DNA of 64,000 nucleotides from assembly GCF_017254865.1 (NCBI RefSeq), contig NZ_JAFKCV010000003.1, positions 372,001 through 436,000 of the forward strand, read 5' to 3'. Positions within the stretch are counted from its first letter, which is position 1. Each line of letters begins with the position of its first letter. This stretch comes from Bowmanella dokdonensis. GTDB taxonomy: Bacteria > Pseudomonadota > Gammaproteobacteria > Enterobacterales > Alteromonadaceae. Below, in pieces: positions 35,862-45,763 of the stretch. A program made the translations under genes and the position numbers. The notes beneath the pieces are model-generated. The model saw only the letters and a list, made by a program, of their open reading frames with translations. It did no database searches and had not been told where the DNA came from.

Positions 35862-38780
35862 ATGAAAATCAGTAAACTGACTCTGGGTATTGGCCTTGCC
35901 CTGAGTTTTTCCGGCCAGGCATTTGCCCAGCAGAGCAATGACCAAACCACTGCCCAGGCAGTAGAAAAAATTGAAGTCACCGGCTCCCACATCAAGGGTG
36001 TGGACATGGAAGGGGCCCAGCCGCTGACTATCATCAGCGCCGAGGATATCCGTAAGTCCGGTGCCACTACGGTCTTCGAGCTGATGAGCACCATCACCCA
36101 GACCCGCGGCGGCGAAGGCTCGTTTTCCACCTCAGAAAGTGGGGCCACCTCTACCTCGACCCCGGCTGGACAAGCCGCTGCGTCACTGCGTGGCTTAGGT
36201 CCGTCCGCCACTTTGACGCTGATTAACGGTCGTCGCATTGCGGCCAGCTCCTTTGCCTCCGGCACGCAGAACTTTGTTGATATCAACAGTATTCCGCTGG
36301 CCGCCATTGAGCGTATCGAAGTGCTGGCCACTGGCGCCTCGGCCACCTACGGCGCCGATGCCGTCGCTGGGGTTATCAACTACATACTGAAAAAAGACTA
36401 CAAGGGTGCTGAGCTTAACGCCGTGTATGGCAACAGCACTGCCAGCTCTGACGAAGGCAGCTTGAACCTGAACTTTATCTGGGGTGACGAAGTGGCTGGC
36501 GGCGATCTGATGCTGTTTGCCGATTACTACGACCGCAAGGACTTCAAAGCTACGGATCGCAGCTACACCCGGGATCCTGTGCTTGAGAGCAGCTACTCCT
36601 ATCTGTCCAAAACGCCGAATATCTACTACTACTCCGCCCGGGATGGGAATGAAATTGCCAACCCTAACTGTGCCACGCCGCTGGTAACCACCGAGTTTGG
36701 TGAAGAGATCTGTGCCTATTACGGTAACGAGGATGACTGGCTGGAAACGCCGCTGGAAAGCGTTTCTGCAGGCTTTACCTACAACAAGGAATTTGGCGAT
36801 CTGAACTGGAAGACGGACTTCTTCTATACCCGCACCAAGTCGACATCTTATTCCACTCCGGCGCCTATCAATCAGGTCGATGACTCCGAAGGGCCTTTTG
36901 CGGATGAAACGGCGCTGGATATTTTCTCTGATGACATCAGAAATGATTTGCTGGATCGTATCTATATCGACCCCTTCGATACCGTGGCCGGTCGCACATT
37001 GTACGGCTTCCAGTTCGATGCCCGTTTTGCCACGCCGCGCACCGTGGAAATCGAAACCGACTCGTTCCGTCTGGTATCCGGCCTGACCGGCACAGTGGGC
37101 GAATGGGACTGGGAATCCGCTGTGACCTTGTCCAAGTCTGAGTCTGAGCAGGTTGCCGTGGCCGGTATCTATAACCGCTACAAATACCACGCGGCCATTG
37201 CAGGTGAGCTCTGCTCCGATGGCAGTATTGCCGATTATGACGCCGATGCCGACAGCTTAAGCTGTGGCAGCGGCTCACTGTTGGGTATGTACAACCCCTT
37301 CCTGATGGGCGATGCCACCAATGATGCAATTCTGGGTACTGCTCAGGAAATGCCCACCCGTGACGGTGAGAGCACAGTGTATGGCTGGGATCTGCGTTTT
37401 TCCGGCGATCTGATGGAGTTTAACGACGATGTGATCCGCTCCGCTTTCGGTCTGGAAGTGCGTAAGGAAGAAATCACCGATGTGCCTTCACTGAACGCCC
37501 GCGCCCGTTTCGAGAACGACTATCTGGTGGATGTATTCGGCTTTGGTTCCAGCTTGTCAGAAGCCAAGCGCACCCAATGGGGCGCCTTCGGTGAATTCCA
37601 CGTGCCGTTGACCGAGCAACTGGAGATGCAACTGGCCGGCCGCTACGACCATTACGATGATTTCGGCGGTGACTTTAATCCCAAGGTGGCCTTTACTTTC
37701 CGTCCCACTGACGATCTGGTGCTGCGCGCCTCCTGGGCCACCTCCTTCCGGGCACCGTCCCTGACCCAGGCCGGTGTGAAGTTACGTACCACACGTGCGT
37801 CATTTGACTGCTCTGCCAACCAGGCGGTTGCCGATCTTTACTGTGAGGGCTTTGGCGACCTGCGCGGCAACAACGTGCTGGAGCTGGGTAACCCAGAGCT
37901 GGAAGCCGAGGAGTCTGAATCTGTCAGTATTGGCTTTGGCTACAGCCCCACCCGCAATACCAATATCACTGTGGATTACTGGCGTTTCGACCACGAAAAG
38001 CTGGTGGACACCGATATGACCGGCGTGTTGGACAGGGCCATTACCGATGCCTCTTTGCGTCACTGCGGCCTGGTGCCGGAAGGTGAAATCGGGATTTCCT
38101 ATGACCCACAAATGTGTGAGGTCACCGACAGCCAGGGCCTGACCATTGAGGAGCAGGGGGCCAACCTGACTGAAATCCTGGATGCCTGGGTGGACTATGC
38201 GGATCCGCGCTTTGCCGAGCTGGAGCTGTATCGTGACCACGTCCTGCTGCTGGAAAATACCGGCACCCAAACCGTATCCGGTGTGGATTTCACCTTCGAT
38301 CATCGTTTCGAGTTTGAGGCTGGCTCCTTAAGCTTCAGCCTGGATGCGACTCACTACATCAGTTATGAGCGCAACAAGCCCGGCTCCGATGAAATTGAAG
38401 AGCTGGCTGGCACCTGGCGTTATCCTGAGAACATCGCCACCGCACGCCTGTTCTGGGATCAGGAAAACTGGTATGCGGGACTGACTGCCTACTATACCGC
38501 TTCCTACGAGGATGACATCGAGCGTCTGCGTGGCCGTGAGCTGGATGAGTTGGACGCCCTGGGCGAACTGGATGAAAACGGGCTGCGTGATGTGAGTTCC
38601 TGGACCACGGTGCGGGCTACCTTCGGCTATGAGTTCGAAAAGGCCAATGTGAGTCTTTCCATCGATAATATCTTCGATCGGGAGCCGCCACGTGCCTATG
38701 GCTCAGCCCGTGGTTTTGATTCCATCAACCATGATGCCTACGGCACCACCTACAAGGTCTCCCTGACTTACTTCTTCTAG
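35862..38780 (+). CDS. TonB-dependent outer-membrane receptor
   Basis: 972 aa from the ATG at 35862, where a signal peptide (ISKLTLGIGLALSFSGQAFA) starts; a longer ORF from 35823 adds 13 residues with no signal. A TonB-box-like EKIEVTGSHI lies near residue 34, the plug domain holds SLRGLGPSATLTLINGRRI and RIEVLATGASATYGADAVAGVINYI, and the 22-strand barrel ends with YKVSLTYFF. It takes up large substrates with energy from TonB. Placed between cyanophycinase and the transporter, it is likely to import cyanophycin fragments. No sigma/anti-sigma pair is adjacent. Confidence 0.92.
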   Translation: MKISKLTLGIGLALSFSGQAFAQQSNDQTTAQAVEKIEVTGSHIKGVDMEGAQPLTIISAEDIRKSGATTVFELMSTITQTRGGEGSFSTSESGATSTSTPAGQAAASLRGLGPSATLTLINGRRIAASSFASGTQNFVDINSIPLAAIERIEVLATGASATYGADAVAGVINYILKKDYKGAELNAVYGNSTASSDEGSLNLNFIWGDEVAGGDLMLFADYYDRKDFKATDRSYTRDPVLESSYSYLSKTPNIYYYSARDGNEIANPNCATPLVTTEFGEEICAYYGNEDDWLETPLESVSAGFTYNKEFGDLNWKTDFFYTRTKSTSYSTPAPINQVDDSEGPFADETALDIFSDDIRNDLLDRIYIDPFDTVAGRTLYGFQFDARFATPRTVEIETDSFRLVSGLTGTVGEWDWESAVTLSKSESEQVAVAGIYNRYKYHAAIAGELCSDGSIADYDADADSLSCGSGSLLGMYNPFLMGDATNDAILGTAQEMPTRDGESTVYGWDLRFSGDLMEFNDDVIRSAFGLEVRKEEITDVPSLNARARFENDYLVDVFGFGSSLSEAKRTQWGAFGEFHVPLTEQLEMQLAGRYDHYDDFGGDFNPKVAFTFRPTDDLVLRASWATSFRAPSLTQAGVKLRTTRASFDCSANQAVADLYCEGFGDLRGNNVLELGNPELEAEESESVSIGFGYSPTRNTNITVDYWRFDHEKLVDTDMTGVLDRAITDASLRHCGLVPEGEIGISYDPQMCEVTDSQGLTIEEQGANLTEILDAWVDYADPRFAELELYRDHVLLLENTGTQTVSGVDFTFDHRFEFEAGSLSFSLDATHYISYERNKPGSDEIEELAGTWRYPENIATARLFWDQENWYAGLTAYYTASYEDDIERLRGRELDELDALGELDENGLRDVSSWTTVRATFGYEFEKANVSLSIDNIFDREPPRAYGSARGFDSINHDAYGTTYKVSLTYFF

Positions 38781-38863
38781 AGTACTCTAGTCTGAGGACG
38801 GGGGAGGGTAACCTCCCCTAATCATTAACTTGTCAGGCCGGGTTTTACCGGTCGGGATTTGCT

Positions 38864-40360
38864 ATGCATCAAGCTCAAGAGCAAGACAGGCAACTGGCCA
38901 GTCGCATGCCGGACGCCTTTGTCATCCTGTTTTTTGTGGTGGCCATCGCCACCTTGCTGACCCATCTGGTGCCTGCCGGGTATTTTGAGATGGAGCCGGT
39001 GACGCGAATGGTCGACGGCGAAGCACAGGTTCGCAATCTGATTAAGCCAGACAGCTTCCGTTATGCCGAAGGCGCTCAGGGGCAAGCCGCCTTGTTTGAC
39101 GCCGAGGGCGACCAGGGTTTCCTTAACTATGCTTTTGAAGGCATGGTGTCCGGGGATAAATGGGGCGCGGCCGTGGGGGTGGTGGCCTTTATCCTGATTG
39201 TGGGGGGCGCCTTTGGCATCATCATGCAAACCGGTGCTGTTAACAACGGCATCCTTGCGCTGATCAACCGGACCAAACGGGCCGATAAACTGATCCTGCC
39301 GCTGATGTTTGTGCTGTTCTCATTAGGCGGCGCGGTATTTGGCATGGGTGAAGAAGCCATTGCCTTTTGTATCGTGCTGACGCCACTGGTGATTGCCATG
39401 GGCTACAACGCTATCACCGCGGTTCTGATTACTTATATCGCCACCCAGATCGGTTTTGCCACCTCCTGGATGAATCCTTTCAGTGTGGCCATCGCCCAGG
39501 GGATTGCCGATGTACCGCTGATGTCTGGCAGTGGTTATCGGATGATCCTCTGGGCGGTGTTCACCCTGGCCGGTATGCTCTTTACCCTGCGCTATGCCGC
39601 CAGGGTCAAGGCCAATCCCAAAGGCAGTGAAAGTCTGGAGGCGGATCAGTATTTCCGCGCCCAGCATCAGGACAAACTGAGCAATGCGTTCGGCAAGGCC
39701 GATATGGCGATACTGCTGAGCCTGCTGGCCGGGATTTTGTGGGTGCTGTGGGGCGTCACCTTCCATCAGTACTATATTCCGCAGATTGCCAGCCAGTTTT
39801 TTGCCATGGGTATAGTGGCCGCGGGCATTGCGGTGCTTGCCAGGCGCATGACCCTGAATCAGGCGTCCGCCGCGTTTCAACAGGGCGCCAAGGATCTGCT
39901 GCCGGCCGCCCTGATAGTGGGCATGGCCAAAGGCATTGTGCTGATCTTAGGCGGTGACGATGCCACCTCGCCGTCGGTGCTTAATACCTTGCTGCATTAT
40001 GTGGGCAGCGGTATGTCCAGTGTGTCGGAGACCGGCTCCGCGTTGTTTATGTTCGGCTTTCAGTCGGTATTTAACTTCTTTATCGCCTCCGGCTCCGGCC
40101 AGGCTGCCCTGACCATGCCACTGATGGCGCCATTGTCTGATCTGGTGGGCGTGTCCCGGCAGACGGCTGTTCTGGCTTTTCAGCTTGGCGATGGCCTGAC
40201 CAATATTATCATCCCCACTTCAGCCTCACTGATCGGCTGTCTGGGTGTGGCCAGGATTGACTGGTCTGTCTGGGCAAGGTTTGCCTGGAAGCCCATGCTG
40301 GCTTTATTTGCAATGGCGGCCGCTGCCATGGTGGTGGCCGTGACGATAGGATATCAATGA
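38864..40360 (+). CDS. YfcC-family inner-membrane transporter
   Basis: 498 aa, about 12 hydrophobic segments, with a soluble loop near residues 50-85. Signatures of the YfcC/DcuC-type family are GGAFGIIMQTGAVNNGI, PLMFVLFSLGGAVFGMGEEAIAF (Glu pair in a helix) and QLGDGLTNIIIPTSASLIG. Members move dicarboxylates, amino acids or peptides. The isoaspartyl dipeptidase starts inside the stop (4-nt ATGA overlap), so the likely cargo is the beta-Asp-Arg dipeptide or similar isoaspartyl peptides. The cargo is an inference from context. Confidence 0.88.
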   Translation: MHQAQEQDRQLASRMPDAFVILFFVVAIATLLTHLVPAGYFEMEPVTRMVDGEAQVRNLIKPDSFRYAEGAQGQAALFDAEGDQGFLNYAFEGMVSGDKWGAAVGVVAFILIVGGAFGIIMQTGAVNNGILALINRTKRADKLILPLMFVLFSLGGAVFGMGEEAIAFCIVLTPLVIAMGYNAITAVLITYIATQIGFATSWMNPFSVAIAQGIADVPLMSGSGYRMILWAVFTLAGMLFTLRYAARVKANPKGSESLEADQYFRAQHQDKLSNAFGKADMAILLSLLAGILWVLWGVTFHQYYIPQIASQFFAMGIVAAGIAVLARRMTLNQASAAFQQGAKDLLPAALIVGMAKGIVLILGGDDATSPSVLNTLLHYVGSGMSSVSETGSALFMFGFQSVFNFFIASGSGQAALTMPLMAPLSDLVGVSRQTAVLAFQLGDGLTNIIIPTSASLIGCLGVARIDWSVWARFAWKPMLALFAMAAAAMVVAVTIGYQ

Positions 40361-41529
40361 ACAATTTAACGCTGATTAAACATGCCCATGTTTTCACCCC
40401 TGAGGACAAGGGCGTCCAGGACGTCATGTTTGCCGGGCACCGGGTTCTGGCCATGGGCCGGGATCTGTCCCTGCAGGGACAGGAACTGACCACCATAGAC
40501 GCCACGGGCAAACTGTTACTACCGGGTCTGGTCGACAGTTTGGTGCATATCACCGGTGGCGGCGGAGAAGGGGGCTTTCATACCCGCACCCCGCAAATGA
40601 ATCTGACCGATGCCACCAAAGGCGGCGTCACCACTCTGGTGGGGGCTCTGGGCACCGATGCCACCACCCGTACCCTGCCGGATTTGCTGGCCAAAGCCGG
40701 CGGCCTGCATACGGAAGGGCTGAGCGTATATTGCTATACGGGCTCTTATCAGCTCCCGGCACGGACCATTACCGGCAGTGTTACCGATGATATCGTGCTG
40801 ATCGATAAGTTTATCGGTGTGGGTGAGGTGGCCATTGCCGATCATCGCTCTTCTCAACCCACCGCAAGGGAACTGATGCGCCTGGCATCAGAAGCCAGAG
40901 TCGGCGGCATGCTGTCCGGCAAAGCCGGAATTGTCAGTATCCATGTGGGAGATGGAACAAGCCGGCTGGACCTGCTCGAACAGGTGGTGACAGGGTCGGA
41001 TATTCCCGCCAGCCAGTTCTATCCCACCCATATCAACCGTAATCTGGAATTGGTCGAGGCGGGTATCGCCTGGAGCAAGCGCGGCGGCTATCTGGATATG
41101 ACCACCAGCACCAATGCCCAGTTTATCGCCGAAGGTGAGGTACCGGCCGCCAAAGCCCTGGCCCTCTGCCTAGAGCGGGGCGTGCCGGTATCACAACTGA
41201 CCATGAGCTCCGATGGCAATGCCAGCCTGCCGGTATTTGATGACCAGGGGCGGTTGATTGGTCTGGAAGTGGGGCAGGTGGCGACCTTGTATGCCTCTAT
41301 GGTAGAGGCCGTAAAGCAGTATGGGGTAAGCTTGCCACGGGCTTTGGCCTCGGTCAGCCGAAGCCCTGCCGATATCCTTGGTCTGCCCGCCAAGGGGCGA
41401 ATCGAACCCGGCGCCGATGCCGATCTGCTGCTGGTCAATGCAGACACCCTAAGTATTGAATCTGTCTATGCCAAAGGGCAGTTGATGGTGGACAAGGGAG
41501 AGCCGGTGGTCCTGGGCACTTTCGAATAA
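40357..41529 (+). CDS. iadA: Isoaspartyl dipeptidase (IadA), first metal His replaced
   Basis: 390 aa amidohydrolase-superfamily enzyme that splits beta-aspartyl dipeptides. IadA signatures are HITGGGGEGGFHTRTP, IADHRSSQPTARELM, SIHVGDG, FYPTHINRN and MSSDGNAS. In E. coli IadA the first metal motif is His-x-His; here the segment reads DSLVHITGG, so Leu62 (TTG at 40540) stands where the first His should be, while His64 is kept. The later His residues and Asp are present. Overlaps the transporter stop by 4 nt. It would finish cyanophycin degradation to Asp and Arg. Activity with a missing ligand is uncertain. Confidence 0.9.
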   Translation: MNNLTLIKHAHVFTPEDKGVQDVMFAGHRVLAMGRDLSLQGQELTTIDATGKLLLPGLVDSLVHITGGGGEGGFHTRTPQMNLTDATKGGVTTLVGALGTDATTRTLPDLLAKAGGLHTEGLSVYCYTGSYQLPARTITGSVTDDIVLIDKFIGVGEVAIADHRSSQPTARELMRLASEARVGGMLSGKAGIVSIHVGDGTSRLDLLEQVVTGSDIPASQFYPTHINRNLELVEAGIAWSKRGGYLDMTTSTNAQFIAEGEVPAAKALALCLERGVPVSQLTMSSDGNASLPVFDDQGRLIGLEVGQVATLYASMVEAVKQYGVSLPRALASVSRSPADILGLPAKGRIEPGADADLLLVNADTLSIESVYAKGQLMVDKGEPVVLGTFE

Positions 41530-41535
41530 GCCAGG

Positions 41536-41563
41536 GACAGGCCGGCCTCAGTGCCGGCCTGTC
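41536..41563 (+). terminator. Terminator-like hairpin after the dipeptidase gene
   Basis: Perfect 11-bp stem GACAGGCCGGC/GCCGGCCTGTC with loop CTCAGT, 7 nt after the stop. No T run follows, so a weak or factor-dependent terminator. Confidence 0.55.
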
Positions 41564-41588
41564 ATAATCCGCTGTCTGACAGCGTATA

Positions 41589-41606
41589 TCGTCATCAAAT
41601 TGTCAT
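41589..41606 (+). promoter_or_regulatory. Pho-box-like site upstream of the nuclease operon
   Basis: TCGTCAT-CAAA-TTGTCAT: two 7-mers spaced 11 bp apart, as in the PhoB box (CTGTCAT, 4 AT-rich bases, CTGTCAT). 11 of 14 repeat positions match. The site lies about 275 bp before the nuclease start; no convincing -10 follows at the ideal distance. The rest of 41564-41881 is AT-rich and shows no gene. Confidence 0.4.
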
Positions 41607-41881
41607 TTCTCGATTTTCGTCAGAAATCCGCCGTTTTTTCACGAGTTATTGCCTTCCAATCTCTCTTCAACCTTACCTAAAGAATTGGGTAAAGTTATTT
41701 GTTATCTCTAACTGATTGATTGATAAGGTTTATGTACAAGAAGTTATGAATTTATTTGACGCCTTCCTGTTTTGTACACAAAGCACACAATTTATCTGGT
41801 TTATTCACGGCGCCAGCGCCAGGCCGTTAAGCAGTAACAAAGCGGTTTCCCTACAAACTAGATAACGAAAAGAGGAAGACG

Positions 41882-44800
41882 ATGAAAACAAAACTGACCC
41901 TGTTGTCGGTGGCCATAGTGGCGTCGATGCAGGCCAACTCGGCCCCTGCCGACTCACTGATATTGACCGGTGTGATAGATGGTCCCCTGACAGGTGGCGT
42001 GCCCAAGGCTGTTGAGCTTTACGTGGCCAAGGATATCGAAGATCTCAGCCAGTGCGGAGTGGGCTTTGCCAACAACGGCGGCGGCACCGACGGTGAGGAA
42101 TTCAGCTTCCCGGCCCAGGCCGTGCCAGCCGGTACTTACCTGTATGTGGCTTCCGAAGCGACCGGTTTTGGCAGTTTCTTCGGCTTTGCCCCTGATTTTG
42201 TGACCGGTCATGCCGCCATTAACGGCGATGATGCCATTGAAGTCTATTGTGACGGTGCCGTGGTGGATACCTTTGGTGAGCTGTCTGTGGACGGCAGCGG
42301 GACAGCCTGGGATTATCTGGATGGCTGGGCATCCCGTCTTGCCGGAACCGGTCCCGACGGTTCCGCCTTTGTTATTTCAAACTGGGCTTTGAGCGGTATC
42401 AATGTGCTCGATGGTGCTGTCGATAACACCAGTGCCGCCACGCCTTTCCCACTTAAGACCTATGGACCTGAGACCAATCCCGGTGACGGCGGCGGGGATG
42501 GCGGCGTCGATGGCAGCGTCTGCTTCAACTGCCCGGACCTGGACAAGGTAGCCGATGCCGGCCAGTTCAGCGACAGCCAATACTATGCGCAGGTGATGGC
42601 GGCGCTGAATGACAATTACAGCGCAGCGGAAGTCAAAACCCTGCTGACCGACACGATCAGCAATAATCACCGGGTACTGAGCTACGCCGAAGTATGGACG
42701 GCACTCACCGAGACGGATGAGGATCCGCAGGACAGCGACAAAGTCACCCTGCTCTATAAAGGGACCTCCCTGGCCAAGTCTCTTAACGGTAGTGGCAGTC
42801 AGAGCAGCGACCCGGACAATTGGAATCGTGAACACGTATGGCCCAACAGCCATGGTTTCTCCAGTCAGTCTTTCGAAGCCTACACCGATATTCACCATCT
42901 GCGCCCCACCGATATTTCGGTGAATGCCTCCCGGGGCAACCTGGATTTTGATAACAGTGACGCACCCTTGGCCGAAGCGCCGCAGAACCGTATAGACAGT
43001 GATTCCTTTGAGCCCAGAGATGCCGTGAAAGGCGATGTGGCCAGGATGATGTTTTACATGGATGTGCGCTATGAAGGGGCAGATGTTACGCCAGATCTGC
43101 AGTTGGTGGATCGGCTGACCGGCCCCGGAGAGCCGGCACTGGGCAGACTATGCCGCCTGCTTGCGTGGCACGAGGCCGATCCGGTAGACAACATGGAGCA
43201 GCAGCGCAATGCCAGCATTTACGAATACCAGGGTAACCGCAATCCCTTTATTGACCATCCCGAGTGGGTCGAGGTGCTGTATGACGCTGACAGTTGCGAC
43301 GGCAACGGTGACGGTGGCGACAATGGTTCACCGGATCCTGTACCGGGCGAGGCCGGACTGATCTTCTCCGAGTACGTGGAAGGGGACGGCGGCAACAACA
43401 AAGCCATCGAGCTGTTCAATGCCACAGGGACGAGCCTGGACCTGAGCGGTTATCAGGTGCTGCTTTACTCTAACGGTGCCACCTCCACCACTAACAGCCT
43501 TGACCTGCAAGGGACCCTGGCATCGGGCGGGGTGTATGTGATTGCCAATTCCGGCTCCAATGCCGAAATACTGGCCGTGACTGACACCACCTCCAGTGTG
43601 ACCTTCTTCAACGGCAATGATGTGCTGGAGTTGCGTAAAAATGGTCTGCTGGTCGACAGCATCGGCCAGGTGGGCAACGGCAGCAACTTTGCTGCCAATG
43701 TGACCTGGGTGCGCAAGCCGGGTATTGTCAGCGGTGACACCGACTCCTCAGATGCCTTCGACGCCAGCGTCGAGTGGGACAGTCTGGGCACCAATGTATT
43801 TTCCAACCTGGGCAGCCATGACGGCGGTAACGGCGGCGGTGAAACGCCGGTGGTGCAGTTGGGACAGTGCACTGAGCCAGCCACCCTGATCAGCCAGATA
43901 CAGGGCGAAGGCGCCAGCTCACCCCTTAAGGACCAGACCCAGGTGATAGAAGCTGTGGTCACGGCCAGCTTCCCGGCCCTCAAAGGTTACTTTGTTCAGG
44001 AAGAGGTCGCGGATCATGACGGCAGCAGCGCAACGTCAGAGGGCCTGTTTGTCTACCAGAACAGCGAGCAGAATCTGCCGGTTGCCGGCACTCTGGTTCG
44101 GGTGATCGGCAACGTCAGTGAGTATTTTGACAAAACTCAGCTGACTGCCGCTGAGCAGCCGCTGGATTGTGGCCAGGCCCAGGTACAGGCCGTCAGCCTC
44201 AGTCTGCCTTTTGCCGATGCGACCCATGCAGAGTCTCTGGAAGGCATGCTGGTCAGCTTTAATCAGGAGCTGACGGTCACTGACAACTACAACCTGGGCC
44301 GTTATGGGGAAGTGACCCTGTCTTATGGTCGCACCTATATTCCCACCAACCTGCATCTGCCCGGTTCCCCCGAGGCACAGGCCCTGGCCATGCAGAACGC
44401 CCTGAACCGGGTGCTGCTGGATGATGGCATCAATGGTCAGAACCCACAGACGGTGATCTACCCAACCGGTGGCTTGTCAGCCGGCAACAGCCTGCGCACC
44501 GGTGACAGTGTGACGTCCCTGACCGGTGTGCTGGACTACGGCTTTAACGAGTACCGGGTCATTCCCACCGCAGCTCCCACCTTTGTTGCCAGCAATCCGC
44601 GCACGCCTGAGCCCGAGCTGGCTGAAGGCAACCTGAGTGTCGCCAGCATCAACGTCCTGAACCTGTTTAACGGCGACGGTCAGGGCGGTGGCTTCCCTAC
44701 CTCGCGGGGTGCTGACAATGCGGAAGAGTATGAACGTCAGTTAACCAAGCTGGTGTCGGCGCTGGTGGCCATGGATGCCGATATCCTGGGTTTGATGGAG

Positions 44801-45751
44801 ATTGAAAATGACGGCTTTGGCGCCAACAGCGCGATTGCCCAACTGACGGATGCCATCAACGAGCGTTTGGGTGAGGAAGCTTATGCCTTTATTAATGCGG
44901 GCGGCCCCCTTGGTACTGACGAGATTACCGTCGGTCTGTTGTACAAGCCGGCCACCACGGCGCCGCTGGGTAATGCCCTGGTTAACAGTGACCCTGTTTT
45001 CAATCGCCCTGCCCTGGCACAGCGTTTCAAAGCCCTCGGCTCAGGCGGTGATTTTGCCGTCATCGTCAATCACTTCAAGTCAAAGGGAAGCTGTGGCGGC
45101 GCCACCTCCGGCGACCAGGATCAGGGCGATGGCCAGGGTTGTTGGAACCAGGCCCGTCAAGCCCAAGCCCAGACGCTGATCGACTGGCTGGCGACCGCTC
45201 CTGAACTGAGCGCCGATACAGACCATCTGGTGATTGGCGATCTGAACAGCTACGCCAAGGAAGATCCGATCCGGGTGTTTACCGACAACGGCTACATCAA
45301 CCTGATCGAGCATTTCGAGGGGGCCGGTGCTTACTCCTATGCCTTTGGCGGCGAAGTCGGCTACCTGGACCATGCCATCGGCAGCGCCAGCCTGCTCGGG
45401 CAGGTGGTGGATGTGACCGAGTGGCATATCAACGCCGACGAGCCGCGCATCCTGGACTACAACACCGAGTACAAGTCCGAAGCACAAATCAATGACTTCT
45501 ATGCCCCGGATGCCTATCGGGTATCGGATCATGATCCAGTGCTGGTCAGCCTTTATATCAAAGGCCTGCGCGGCGATTTTGATGCAGACGGCGACGTGGA
45601 TGTGAATGACATGACCGGACTGCTGAGGGCATTGGCCAAGAAACAGCAAGTGAGCATGGACTTCGATCTGAATGAAGATGGGGTGGTCAATGTTCGTGAC
45701 GCGCAGATTATTCGTACCCTTTGCACCCGTCAGGGCTGCAAGGCTAACTAA
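41882..45751 (+). CDS. Secreted two-headed extracellular nuclease (ExeM/NucH type) with C-terminal dockerin
   Basis: 1289 aa with a signal peptide. Domains in order: an LTD-like beta domain (residues 25-200), an endonuclease I-type His-Me finger domain (about 225-475) with NWNREHVWPNSHGF near 316, a second LTD (about 490-600, IFSEYVEGDGGNNKAIELFN), an OB-like region near 680, and an endonuclease/exonuclease/phosphatase domain (about 915-1220; ASINVLNLFN, GLMEIENDGFG, VIGDLNSYAKEDP, SDHDPVLV). Two calcium loops end it: DFDADGDVDVND (near 1232) and DLNEDGVVNVRD (near 1261), a dockerin type I duplication. Degrades extracellular DNA, for nutrients or biofilm turnover. The next gene encodes a cohesin-like protein. 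Confidence 0.9.
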   Translation: MKTKLTLLSVAIVASMQANSAPADSLILTGVIDGPLTGGVPKAVELYVAKDIEDLSQCGVGFANNGGGTDGEEFSFPAQAVPAGTYLYVASEATGFGSFFGFAPDFVTGHAAINGDDAIEVYCDGAVVDTFGELSVDGSGTAWDYLDGWASRLAGTGPDGSAFVISNWALSGINVLDGAVDNTSAATPFPLKTYGPETNPGDGGGDGGVDGSVCFNCPDLDKVADAGQFSDSQYYAQVMAALNDNYSAAEVKTLLTDTISNNHRVLSYAEVWTALTETDEDPQDSDKVTLLYKGTSLAKSLNGSGSQSSDPDNWNREHVWPNSHGFSSQSFEAYTDIHHLRPTDISVNASRGNLDFDNSDAPLAEAPQNRIDSDSFEPRDAVKGDVARMMFYMDVRYEGADVTPDLQLVDRLTGPGEPALGRLCRLLAWHEADPVDNMEQQRNASIYEYQGNRNPFIDHPEWVEVLYDADSCDGNGDGGDNGSPDPVPGEAGLIFSEYVEGDGGNNKAIELFNATGTSLDLSGYQVLLYSNGATSTTNSLDLQGTLASGGVYVIANSGSNAEILAVTDTTSSVTFFNGNDVLELRKNGLLVDSIGQVGNGSNFAANVTWVRKPGIVSGDTDSSDAFDASVEWDSLGTNVFSNLGSHDGGNGGGETPVVQLGQCTEPATLISQIQGEGASSPLKDQTQVIEAVVTASFPALKGYFVQEEVADHDGSSATSEGLFVYQNSEQNLPVAGTLVRVIGNVSEYFDKTQLTAAEQPLDCGQAQVQAVSLSLPFADATHAESLEGMLVSFNQELTVTDNYNLGRYGEVTLSYGRTYIPTNLHLPGSPEAQALAMQNALNRVLLDDGINGQNPQTVIYPTGGLSAGNSLRTGDSVTSLTGVLDYGFNEYRVIPTAAPTFVASNPRTPEPELAEGNLSVASINVLNLFNGDGQGGGFPTSRGADNAEEYERQLTKLVSALVAMDADILGLMEIENDGFGANSAIAQLTDAINERLGEEAYAFINAGGPLGTDEITVGLLYKPATTAPLGNALVNSDPVFNRPALAQRFKALGSGGDFAVIVNHFKSKGSCGGATSGDQDQGDGQGCWNQARQAQAQTLIDWLATAPELSADTDHLVIGDLNSYAKEDPIRVFTDNGYINLIEHFEGAGAYSYAFGGEVGYLDHAIGSASLLGQVVDVTEWHINADEPRILDYNTEYKSEAQINDFYAPDAYRVSDHDPVLVSLYIKGLRGDFDADGDVDVNDMTGLLRALAKKQQVSMDFDLNEDGVVNVRDAQIIRTLCTRQGCKAN

Positions 45752-45763
45752 GGAATCAACATA

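Noticed and set aside
41771-41815. GG-N10-GC pattern that could be a sigma-54 promoter of the nuclease operon
   Set aside because: TGGTTT instead of TGGCAC and poor -12 element; too weak to claim.
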